Assembly (NCBI RefSeq): GCF_009933255.1
Contig: NZ_MAEI01000054.1
Coordinates: 375,355-439,354, forward strand
Source: Enterococcus diestrammenae
Lineage (GTDB): Bacteria > Bacillota > Bacilli > Lactobacillales > Enterococcaceae
Direction: 5' to 3'
Length of the DNA: 64,000 nucleotides
How positions within the stretch are numbered: position 1 is the first letter of the stretch; the number at the start of each line of letters is the position of its first letter. Of the stretch, positions 18,319-25,746 are shown in pieces. Under the pieces are notes generated by a model. The model did no database searches and had not been told where the DNA came from. It saw only the letters and a program-made list of their open reading frames with translations. Both the position numbers and the translations under genes were made by a program.

Positions 18319-18636
18319 GGGATTTGGCTGGTGTTTTGGAGGGTGAAGGGTGGTGAGGGGTGCTTTGAGGGGTGCTTTGAGCGGTGCGCTGTTTCTTCAG
18401 GGAGCGGAGTAACTGGGATGTGTAGTGTAAAATGCGTGGATATTTTTGAGGTTTGGTGTTTTGGTGTGTAGTTGAGGAAGAGCGGGGGTTTGTGTGGTTT
18501 GGGGAAGTAGCCGGGGGGAGGGCGCAATGATTATTACGCAGGCGCCACCCACGGAAAACCAACAGCTTCAGAAATAGTACGTTTTGTAAGCGCGACCAAT
18601 TTCTTTGCTACCCTTGGCCTCTATTAATAACAAGAA
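18319..18636 (+). other. G/T-rich intergenic stretch before the sigma-factor gene
   Basis: The plus strand is strongly G-rich with repeated GGGG(T)GCTTTGAG units and four G-runs close enough to form a G-quadruplex. Near its end lies an 18-bp near-palindrome at 18522-18539 of the GCGTAAT-type described in the findings. No gene is evident on either strand. Confidence 0.55.
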
Positions 18637-19158
18637 ATGGGGATGGATATGACAAACGAAGAGATGGAAGAGTTATTTAAAGAGTATCATGGGCTAATGT
18701 TTCGGGTGCTACGCCGTGGGGGTGTTTTTCCTGCACATAGTTATTTTGAAGATTATTGGCAGGAGTTGTCACTGGTCTTGTTCCAGCTGATGAAAGAAGC
18801 GCCGGATCGGATCGGCTTTTTGACAGCTTACAATGAAAGCTGGTTGTTTAGCCATTTGTTGTGGAGGCTATCAGATATTCGCCGCTACCAGACCCGCCAC
18901 GTCAAAGAAGAAGTGCTGGAGCTGCCGGTAGAAGAACTGTTACAAACAACACCAGAGGAACACCTTGATGCCGCCGCCGTTCTAGAGCGAGATGCACTAT
19001 TGATGGGATTTTGGAACTCCTTGAAGCCCAAGCAACAGGGCCAGTTGGAAAAATTATGGCAGGCCAAAAGCCAGAAACCACCGGTGAGTCCGGCTTTACT
19101 TAGTTATTATCGCACCTGTTTACGAAAGATTTTTAAAAAGTTTTGCGAAAACTTTTGA
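18637..19158 (+). CDS. ComX/SigH-like sigma-70 family sigma factor
   Basis: The protein has 173 residues. FEDYWQELSLVLFQLM and LLWRLSDIRRYQTRH correspond to the core-binding and -10-recognition parts of sigma region 2, in the pattern of the competence sigma ComX and of SigH. Residues about 120-170 form a weak region 4 with a helix-turn-helix-like segment and basic tail. It probably directs RNA polymerase to a small gene set. The ComK-like gene 3 kb away and the shared promoter-like motif in front of its neighbours suggest targets. The start is uncertain: three in-frame ATGs lie within 12 bp and none has a strong ribosome site, hinting at tight translational control. Confidence 0.75.
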   Translation: MGMDMTNEEMEELFKEYHGLMFRVLRRGGVFPAHSYFEDYWQELSLVLFQLMKEAPDRIGFLTAYNESWLFSHLLWRLSDIRRYQTRHVKEEVLELPVEELLQTTPEEHLDAAAVLERDALLMGFWNSLKPKQQGQLEKLWQAKSQKPPVSPALLSYYRTCLRKIFKKFCENF

Positions 19159-19200
19159 TAAATCAGCTGTTATTTACGTTGTATATATAGAGGCCTAAAA
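19157..19200 (+). promoter_or_regulatory. Putative alternative-sigma promoter, copy B
   Basis: TTATTTACGTTGTATATA followed by AGAGGCCT and an A run matches copy A near 16350. The TTTACG...A part is reminiscent of the streptococcal ComX cin-box TACGAATA, though not identical. Confidence 0.45.
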
Positions 19201-19413
19201 AAACGAACTTCCAGACGTGAGGGAGGGTGCACCGTCTCTGACGAAAAGCAGTTCACCGGTTCCAGCTTGGGGGAACCGTCGACAGTCAGCCAACTGATGA
19301 TAGGAACAATCTTTCCCTGTCGTGGAGGAAGGTCTGGTTGTCACAATTAACGCAAGCAACCAATAGGGGAAAGCACTGTCTTTTCCCAATCACACATTAT
19401 GGAGGGAAACGTT
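19200..19413 (+). ncRNA. Structured leader of the DUF1659 unit
   Basis: About 210 nt separate the motif from the start codon. The stretch contains several hairpins, among them GGTTCC...GGAACC near 19258-19279 and GGGGAAAG...CTTTTCCC close to the start codon. I do not recognise a known riboswitch class; a structured 5' UTR or a separate small RNA are both possible. Confidence 0.4.
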
Positions 19414-19620
19414 ATGAAAACACATTTAGAAACTGGCTTAGGAATCATGATTCAAGAACCGGATCAAAAGAATTTGACGAAACAATCCTTGAACTATTGT
19501 ATCAAAGACCCTGCTGAAGCTAAGGTTATCAGCCTGATTGATATCTGGGCACCATTACTGCCAGAAGACAGCGATGTCATGAGCGTAGTGGAGACGACCA
19601 AAACCGAATACGTCAAATAA
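19414..19620 (+). CDS. DUF1659-family small protein
   Basis: A protein of 68 residues that matches the small DUF1659 family in size, the short N-terminal strand and the late SLIDIWAPLLP segment. Members of unknown function are commonly encoded beside DUF2922 proteins in Firmicutes, as here. The start is the ATG 8 bp after GGAGGG; an ATG 15 bp upstream overlaps that site. It is the first gene after the shared promoter-like motif and long leader. Function is unknown. Confidence 0.65.
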   Translation: MKTHLETGLGIMIQEPDQKNLTKQSLNYCIKDPAEAKVISLIDIWAPLLPEDSDVMSVVETTKTEYVK

Positions 19621-19667
19621 CAACCAGTAATGGTAGAAAAGTTGTAATGGTAACTTAGGGAAAAACA

Positions 19668-19735
19668 ACTAGGTGCTAGAATCTACTTCATAAACCGTGG
19701 TTTTACCACTGGGGCATCTTCCTAGCACTAGTTAT
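19668..19735 (+). repeat. Long hairpin between the DUF1659 and DUF2922 genes
   Basis: AACTAGGTGCTAGAA pairs with TTCCTAGCACTAGTT, with an inner GTGGTTTTACCAC hairpin in the loop. ATAAACCGTGGTT in the loop also occurs in the repeat near 15960. Without a clean T-run it is more likely a processing or attenuation element than a full terminator. Confidence 0.6.
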
Positions 19736-19781
19736 TTTCAAGAAAAAAGACTTTATTAAAACGAAAATGGAGGAATACAAG

Positions 19782-20006
19782 ATGAAAAAACTACGAATGA
19801 CATTTCTAAACAGCGAAGGCAAAAAACACAATCTCGAACCCCGTTTGGCTGCCACCAATTTGGACGAACCAACTGTGCGAACAGCGATGGAAAGCTTGCG
19901 GGATTTGGCCCTCTTTGAAAAAGACGACGTGAAACTCTACGTCGAAGTCAAAGGCGCCAAGTATATCGAAACCATCGAAACCCCGTTGTTTGAAGATGAA
20001 GTGTAA
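19782..20006 (+). CDS. DUF2922-family small protein
   Basis: A protein of 74 residues starting MKKLRMTFLNSEGKK, the usual DUF2922 opening, and ending with paired beta-type segments (VKGAKYIETIETPLF). Partner of the DUF1659 gene; both families lack a known function. The start is the ATG 8 bp after GGAGG. It is 31 bp before the repeat-bearing membrane protein. Confidence 0.75.
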   Translation: MKKLRMTFLNSEGKKHNLEPRLAATNLDEPTVRTAMESLRDLALFEKDDVKLYVEVKGAKYIETIETPLFEDEV

Positions 20007-20037
20007 CAGACAGTGCTAACGAAGCAGGAGGCCCCAG

Positions 20038-20736
20038 ATGAGACCAATGCAATCCCGATACTCAAAAATACACCCCCCACAAGCCCCCGAGAAATCGGGG
20101 GAACATCCAGTGCAAAGTCAGATACCCAGCGCGGGAGAACATCCGGCACAAAGCTCGGTTCACAGCGTGGGGGAACGTCCGGCACAAAGACCGGTGCACG
20201 GAACGGATGAGCGCCTAGCACAAAGTCCGATGCACAAACCGGAAAAATCATCAATACAACAAGCGGTACCGAAAACCGTACAAAGGATAGGAGAAAATGC
20301 CGCACCGCCCTCGGTAGAAATGCCAGCGCAAAAGCCAAGCTCCTGGTCGCCAAAACTGGCGGCCATGAGGGATTCACTGGATGACGCCATCGCTGCACAA
20401 AAAGCAGACAAAGCCAAGCACAAACGCCAGTTGCGCTGGCTAAATTATCGCTGGTATCGGCATTGGCTCTGGATAGTGACCATGCAAGAAGTGCGCCTCC
20501 GTATCTGGTTTGCCATGCTTTGCTACTTTTGGCAAGGGGTGAGGCGAGATTGGCGGGAGCGGAAGGATCGTATTCGGTGGCAGATGGGAAAATTGCTGGA
20601 GCTTCGTGACATTGCTGGAGTTAGCGGGTGGCCCCGCCGCAGCTTGGTAAGTGATTGGCGATTTATCGCTCTTTTCTTGGCAATGTGGGGCAGTTGGTTT
20701 ATTTGGCTGAGGCATCTGTGGTTGGTGCTTCGCTAG
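20038..20736 (+). CDS. Repeat-bearing basic membrane protein of unknown function
   Basis: I do not recognise a family. Residues 21-68 are four imperfect 12-residue repeats: GEHPVQSQIPSA, GEHPAQSSVHSV, GERPAQRPVHGT and DERLAQSPMHKP. After a Pro/Gln-rich linker the second half is rich in Trp and Arg, with hydrophobic segments near residues 140-165 and 210-232 that could be membrane-associated. AGGAGG lies 6 bp before the ATG. It ends the DUF1659-DUF2922 unit and is followed by a hairpin. The repeat array also reads open in another frame, but only this frame has a ribosome site. Confidence 0.55.
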   Translation: MRPMQSRYSKIHPPQAPEKSGEHPVQSQIPSAGEHPAQSSVHSVGERPAQRPVHGTDERLAQSPMHKPEKSSIQQAVPKTVQRIGENAAPPSVEMPAQKPSSWSPKLAAMRDSLDDAIAAQKADKAKHKRQLRWLNYRWYRHWLWIVTMQEVRLRIWFAMLCYFWQGVRRDWRERKDRIRWQMGKLLELRDIAGVSGWPRRSLVSDWRFIALFLAMWGSWFIWLRHLWLVLR

Positions 20737-20790
20737 CGATAGTTATAAAAACACAGATAACCTGTTTCTGTGACTAGAGAGAATAAGGAG

Positions 20791-20825
20791 ACACCCCTGA
20801 GGTAGCGTCCGTGCCTCAGGGGTGT
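20791..20825 (+). terminator. Strong hairpin ending the sigma/DUF block
   Basis: ACACCCCTGAGG pairs perfectly with CCTCAGGGGTGT. A T6 run follows only 14 bp later, so termination efficiency is uncertain. Confidence 0.6.
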
Positions 20826-20886
20826 GTTGCGAAACGGATTTTTTGCTTAATAATTATTACACACTAACCCGCCACCCCTTCACAAA

Positions 20887-20900
20887 TGAAAACGCTTTAA
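20887..20900. promoter_or_regulatory. Putative cre site (CcpA), upstream copy
   Basis: TGAAAACGCTTTAA differs from the cre consensus WTGNAANCGNWNNCW at one position. Confidence 0.45.
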
Positions 20901-20936
20901 ATAATTCGTTAGATTGTTCTTGTTATCCAACAACGA

Positions 20937-20956
20937 TTGGAAGCGTTTGCTATAAT
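20937..20956 (+). promoter_or_regulatory. cre site overlapping a TATAAT -10 element
   Basis: TTGGAAGCGTTTGCT fits the cre consensus at every defined position, and its last base is the first of TATAAT. CcpA bound here would block the promoter of the cystathionine enzyme gene, linking it to carbon catabolite control. Confidence 0.6.
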
Positions 20957-21148
20957 TTAAAACATAACGTATCAAACTAGTTTTTAAGACGCGCTGACGC
21001 AAGTTGCGTGAGGGCGAACAGGAACTTTAAAACAGGTGAGATGCGTAATTATTAATTAAGGTATCTAGCTTCCCCATTGCAGAAGCGCCGATTACTTTAA
21101 AGAAATAGCGGAATCAAAGAAGCGATGACGCGAAAGGAGACATACATA
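20957..21148 (+). other. Leader of about 190 nt before the cystathionine enzyme gene
   Basis: It contains ACGCAAGTTGCGT, AGCTTC...GAAGC and a GCGTAATT half-palindrome at 21043. I see neither a T-box nor a SAM-I or SAM-III signature, so the leader is unexplained. Confidence 0.4.
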
Positions 21149-22309
21149 ATGGCTATTAATACACAGTTGATTCACGGTTACCCGGTTTTTGATGAGGAGA
21201 CTGGTGCTTCTTCAATCCCCTTGTACCAAGCTTCGACTTTTAAACAAGCTGGGATTGACCAGCCACAGGCATTTACCTATTCCCGCTTTGGTAATCCGAC
21301 CAGACAGGCCTTGGAAGAGGCGATTGCAGCGATTGAAGGGGGCAAATGTGGCTTTGCTTTTGCTTCGGGGATGGCGGCGATTGCCAGTGTCTTGTTGCAA
21401 TTTAGCCAAGGAGATCACCTCGTCATGTGTAAGAGCATCTATGGTGGGACTTTTACCTTGGCGGAGACGGTGCTGAAACGCTTTGGCATTTCCGTGACTT
21501 ATGTGGATGAGACCGATCTGCATAGCTGGGAACAAGCAATCTTACCGGAAACAAAAGCACTCTACCTCGAGACCCCTTCCAATCCTTTGCTGAAGATTAC
21601 TGATATCAAGCAGGTGGTGGCTTTGGCGCAAAAACATGAGCTGTTGACGATCATAGATAACACCTTTATGACACCGCAGTTCCAATCGCCGTTATCTTTA
21701 GGTGTGGATATTGTTATTCATAGTGCGACCAAATTTCTCAACGGCCATAGTGATGTGGTGGCGGGGTTGGTAGTGGTCAATGATCTTGCCTTGGCGGAGG
21801 GGATACGCGCCCAGCAGACGGTTTTAGGGAGTATTTTAGGGGTTGAAGATTGTTGGCTAGTCCTACGAGGGCTGAAGACGATGGGGTTGCGGATGGCTCA
21901 AGCGGCAGCCACGGCGGCTAAAATTGCGACTTTTTTGGCGGCGGCTCCTCAGGTGAAGGCGGTGTATTATCCAGGATTGGCTAGTCATTTGGGCCATGAG
22001 ATTCATCTGTCCCAGGCTAGTAGCGGTGGGGCGGTGTTGTCTTTCGAGTTGGCTGACCAGACGGCGGTTTTGGCGTTTTCTAAGGCGCTGAAGTTGCCCA
22101 TCACGGCGGTGAGTCTTGGCGGCGTCGAGTCGATTTTGTCCTATCCGGCGACTATGAGTCATGCCTGTGTGCCACCGGAAGAGCGAGCGCGACAAGGCAT
22201 CACTGAGGGCTTGTTGCGTTTATCGGTGGGAATCGAGGATGCAGAGGATTTGTTGGCAGATCTCGCCCAATCCTTGGCGCAGATTCCCGTAGCTACCACC
22301 GTCGGCTAG
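21149..22309 (+). CDS. Cystathionine gamma-synthase/gamma-lyase family PLP enzyme
   Basis: This is a Cys/Met-metabolism PLP enzyme of 386 residues. TYSRFGNPTR, FASGMAAI and the SATKFLNGHSD segment with the PLP-binding Lys are diagnostic; SLGGVESILSYPATMSH near the C-terminus is the substrate-site loop. It makes or breaks cystathionine, so it acts in methionine synthesis or reverse transsulfuration; sequence alone does not separate the two. The start is the ATG 9 bp after AAAGGAGA. A cystine transporter gene and a thiol-disulfide reductase gene follow, suggesting sulfur/redox metabolism. The upstream region has two cre sites. Confidence 0.92.
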   Translation: MAINTQLIHGYPVFDEETGASSIPLYQASTFKQAGIDQPQAFTYSRFGNPTRQALEEAIAAIEGGKCGFAFASGMAAIASVLLQFSQGDHLVMCKSIYGGTFTLAETVLKRFGISVTYVDETDLHSWEQAILPETKALYLETPSNPLLKITDIKQVVALAQKHELLTIIDNTFMTPQFQSPLSLGVDIVIHSATKFLNGHSDVVAGLVVVNDLALAEGIRAQQTVLGSILGVEDCWLVLRGLKTMGLRMAQAAATAAKIATFLAAAPQVKAVYYPGLASHLGHEIHLSQASSGGAVLSFELADQTAVLAFSKALKLPITAVSLGGVESILSYPATMSHACVPPEERARQGITEGLLRLSVGIEDAEDLLADLAQSLAQIPVATTVG

Positions 22310-22333
22310 CGAGAGGGGCTGACCTCTAGCTAG
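22306..22333 (+). repeat. Hairpin overlapping the stop codon of the cystathionine enzyme gene
   Basis: CTAGCGAGAGG pairs with CCTCTAGCTAG. There is no T-run, so it may stabilise the 3' end or attenuate rather than terminate. Confidence 0.4.
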
Positions 22334-22457
22334 AGCGGGTCGATTAGGTTTGGCTTCACGGACGGAGTAATTAAAATTACGCCAAAAATCGCGTTTTACT
22401 AGCTGCTCTGGTTCGTTCAGCACTATTAGATTTTCAATATGAAAGTGAGGGTTTTTC

Positions 22458-23846
22458 ATGGACTTATTCTTAATTGGGGCCAATATCGCCATCATGCTGG
22501 TGATTTTAGTGGTATTAAACCGCATGGCCAAAAAACATGTTTCCTTTTCCAAGCGGGTCTTTGTCGGCTTGGGCATCGGGATCGTCTTCGGGACGGCGCT
22601 GCAGATGATTTATGGGGCGAGTCATCCCGTGGTGGCAGAATCCACCAACTGGTTTGGCATCGTGGGAAATGGTTACGTGGCGCTCTTAAAAATGATCGTC
22701 ATGCCGTTAGTGATGGTCTCCATCGTCAGTGCCATCAACAATCTTAGTTCCACTAAAGGACTGGGAAAACTTGCCGGCACCATCATCGGCGTCTTGATGT
22801 TCACTACCTTAATCGCTGGTAGCTTGGGAATTTTGAGTGCCAATTTGTTCCACTTGGATGCCAATTCCATCCAAGCGGGGCAGTCAGAAGCGGATCGGGC
22901 TGCTTATTTGGAAGAAAACTTGGCCAATGTGGAAGAAATGTCGATTCCCCAAAAAGTGGTGGAATTCATTCCTACCAATCCTTTTGCCGATATGACTGGC
23001 GCCCGCAGTACGTCCACCATCGCGGTCGTGATTTTCTCAGCTTTTGTCGGGGTAGCAGCTTTGCAGATTAAGAAAAAGAAAAAAGAAGAGGCGGAGCTGT
23101 TTACCAAAGTGGTCAATGCCGCTTATGCCGTGGTGATGCGGATGGTGACGTTGATCTTGCGCATGACACCGTATGGGGTGGCAGCGCTGATGACCTCCAC
23201 CATTGCTAAGACGGATGTAAAAGGGATTTTGAACTTGGGAACCTTTGTACTGGCATCTTATACGGCGATTCTCTTGATGTTTGTGGTGCATTTGGTGTTG
23301 TTGACGATTTTTGGCTTGAATCCTGCCATGTATCTGAAAAAAGCGTGGACAACCTTAGTCTTTGCTTTCACTTCCCGGACTTCTGCGGGGGCGATTCCGA
23401 TGAATATCGAAGCTCAGACGCAAAAGATGGGAGTTTCCGAAAAAGTAGCCAACTTTGCGGCGACGTTTGGTGCTACCATCGGGCAAAACGGCTGTGCCGG
23501 GATTTATCCTGCGATGTTAGCGGTGATGATTGCCCCGACTGTCAATATCGATCCTTTGTCACCTAGCTTTATCGTGTAGTTGGTGATCATCGTGATGATT
23601 TCTTCCTTTGGGGTAGCCGGTGTCGGCGGTGGGGCGACTTTTGCGGCCTTGATCGTGTTGAGCTCCATGAACTTGCCGGTGGGGCTAGCCGGGTTGTTGA
23701 TTTCCATTGAACCGATGATCGATATGGGACGGACGGCATTAAACGTGTCAGGGTCTATGACTGCTGGCTTGTGCTCGGCAAAACTCCTCGGGGAAATCGA
23801 TATGAATGTCTACAACGACGGGGATGTGCCCGTGAGAGAAGTATAA
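22458..23846 (+). pseudogene. tcyP: L-cystine/dicarboxylate symporter (TcyP type) interrupted by an amber codon
   Basis: The frame encodes a 462-residue sodium/dicarboxylate-type symporter like TcyP, but codon 374 is TAG. Reading resumes in the same frame without any indel through [14 protein letters not shown] and [15 protein letters not shown], the HP2-TM8 core needed for substrate and sodium binding. The truncated 373-residue product should therefore be inactive. The downstream part has no ribosome site of its own. Everything else looks intact, so the lesion is recent, a sequencing error, or suppressed. GAGGG precedes the ATG. The context (cystathionine enzyme, thiol reductase) supports cystine uptake. 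Confidence 0.88.
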
Positions 23847-23917
23847 TGCAGGGTTAGAAGCCCTTGATCCTGCCATTCAGAGTTTTTACTGAAGGGCGGA
23901 GCATAATAAAAATTACG

Positions 23918-23951
23918 CGGGGGCGCCAGCAACAGGTCCCCGCGTTTTCTA
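23918..23951 (+). terminator. Terminator after the tcyP-type gene
   Basis: CGCGGGG pairs with CCCCGCG, flanked by an A-rich run before and TTTTCT after. Confidence 0.7.
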
Positions 23952-24002
23952 AAAAATGATGGCGTAAATCCCATCAGTAAAAGAGTAAGAAGGAGCAACG
24001 AT

Positions 24003-25409
24003 ATGAAAACAATTATTATCGGTGGTACAGCGGCGGGAATGAGTGCGGCAGTGAAGATTCAAAAAATGGCGAAAGACCCTCTGATTACCGTCTATGAAAA
24101 AGGTGAGGTGGTCAGCTTTGGCGCCTGTGGCTTGCCTTATTATGTGGGGGATTATTTTCATGATTCCCATCAGATGATTGCGCGGGAACAGGCAGCTTTT
24201 GAGAAGATGGGGATTGCCGTGAAGCTGTTCCACGAAGTTGTCGCGGTGGATACGACAACAAAGACGGTGACCGTGCGGGACAATTTCCACGATGAGACTT
24301 TCGTGGACAGCTATGATCAATTGTTGGTAGCCAGTGGTGCCACACCAATCATGCCACCGGTGACCACCCAGCTGGATGGCGCGGCCTTCGAGAATCTCTT
24401 TACTTTGAAAACGCTGGGGGATGGGCGGGCTTTGAAGACCTATTTGCGCCTGGAAGAGGTGTACCAGGTGACCATCATCGGTGGCGGCTTTATCGGGGTG
24501 GAGTGTGCCGAGGCCTTCTTGCATCAAGGCAAAAAAGTCTGCTTGATTCAGTTGGATGACCATCTATTGCAGGATTCTTTTGATGAAGAAATCAGCGAAG
24601 TCATCGAGGCAAAACTGCGGCAAGCGGGAGTCTCATTGCATCTCGCAGAAGGTGTGCAGGATTTGGTGGGTAGTCTTGATGCCGAGGGTAACTGCCGGGT
24701 GACGCAAGTCGTGACCGATCAGGGGGAGTACAGGACGGATTTGGTGGTGGTAGCCATCGGTGTGAAACCGGCGACAGACTTTTTGGGACCAGCGTTTGCC
24801 AAACTTGCCAATGGCGCGCTGATAGTGGACGATCAAGGACGGACCAATGTGCCTGACGTCTGGGCTGCCGGGGATTGTGCGACAGTGCCACATCTGGTGA
24901 CCGGCGACGACCGCTTTATTCCCCTAGCCACTGGGGCGAATAAACTGGGGCGCATCGCCGGCGAAGTGATGACGGGGGCTGACAGTCATTATCCCGGTAC
25001 GTTAGGCACGGCGGGAGTCAAATTTATGGAATTGGAAGCCGCCCGTACTGGGATCACGGTAGCCGACGCCGACAAGCTGGGCTATGACTACAACACCGTG
25101 GTGATCGATGACAAAAACCAGACGGATTACTATCCGGGGCAAAAAGATATCCGGGTCAAACTGATTTATGACAACCAAACCCTGTGCCTGCTGGGAGCCC
25201 AGATTGCAGGAGAAAACGGGGCCGCCCTACGCATCGACACCTTGGCGGCCGCCATCACGATGGAAATGACCACGAAACAGCTGGGGCTGCTGGACTTGTT
25301 GTACGCTCCACCTTTTGCCCGCACGTGGGACGTGTTGAATGTGGCGGGCAACGTGGCTAAAAGCAAAAAAAACAGTCGCAAGCGCCAAGCCATAAGCGGT
25401 AAGTCATAA
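24003..25409 (+). CDS. CoA-disulfide reductase/NADH oxidase-like flavoprotein
   Basis: This FAD- and NAD(P)H-dependent disulfide oxidoreductase has 468 residues. GGTAAG at residues 7-12 begins the FAD fold, FGACGLPYY places the redox Cys at residue 42 in the CoA-disulfide-reductase manner, VTIIGGGFIGVECAE binds NAD(P)H, and DVWAAGDCA is the second FAD motif. It would reduce CoA disulfide or a similar low-molecular-weight thiol, or hydrogen peroxide/oxygen as in related NADH oxidases. The preceding cystine-uptake and cystathionine genes favour thiol reduction. AAGGAG precedes the ATG. The C-terminal KSKKNSRKRQ tail is unusually basic. Confidence 0.85.
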   Translation: MKTIIIGGTAAGMSAAVKIQKMAKDPLITVYEKGEVVSFGACGLPYYVGDYFHDSHQMIAREQAAFEKMGIAVKLFHEVVAVDTTTKTVTVRDNFHDETFVDSYDQLLVASGATPIMPPVTTQLDGAAFENLFTLKTLGDGRALKTYLRLEEVYQVTIIGGGFIGVECAEAFLHQGKKVCLIQLDDHLLQDSFDEEISEVIEAKLRQAGVSLHLAEGVQDLVGSLDAEGNCRVTQVVTDQGEYRTDLVVVAIGVKPATDFLGPAFAKLANGALIVDDQGRTNVPDVWAAGDCATVPHLVTGDDRFIPLATGANKLGRIAGEVMTGADSHYPGTLGTAGVKFMELEAARTGITVADADKLGYDYNTVVIDDKNQTDYYPGQKDIRVKLIYDNQTLCLLGAQIAGENGAALRIDTLAAAITMEMTTKQLGLLDLLYAPPFARTWDVLNVAGNVAKSKKNSRKRQAISGKS

Positions 25410-25486
25410 GCAAGCTGGGCTGGAACTCTTGTCGGCTCTGACTACCGCTGGCTGACAAGGGAGTCGGAGATGGAAGAACTAGGAGC

Positions 25487-25519
25487 AAGCCTGACCGGGG
25501 AAGGGGTTGGGCTTTTTTT
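25487..25519 (+). terminator. Terminator after the flavoprotein gene
   Basis: AAGCCTGACC pairs with GGTTGGGCTT (two G-T pairs) and T7 follows. The rest of the 337-bp gap before the epimerase gene shows no gene. Confidence 0.7.
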
Positions 25520-25746
25520 GATGGAAAATTTGGTGATGCGTTTTCTAAATCCAAAAGAAGTTACCGTTTTAAAATGGTAGGTTCAAAATGGAAAAGGTGC
25601 TTTTCTGTCACCTTTAGCCCCCCTTTCCCAGTTGCCATTTCGCCAGCTTTCCCGTATCCTTGAGACAAGGAATCATTCAATGAATGCCTGATTTATGAGG
25701 AGTTTCGGGAGTTTTTGGCGTAAAGGATAGAAGCGAGGATTGGCAG

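Noticed and set aside
18005..18562. Minus-strand frame spanning the DnaD 3' end and the G-rich gap
   Set aside because: Composition is an artefact of the G-rich plus strand (poly-Pro/Ser/Thr); no start signal.
20957..21148. T-box or SAM riboswitch before the cystathionine gene
   Set aside because: The T-box TGGNACCGCG element and the S-box and SMK-box core sequences are not present.
23580..23846. The second half of the tcyP gene as an independent small gene
   Set aside because: It continues in the same frame directly after the TAG, has no ribosome site and encodes only the last helices of a symporter.
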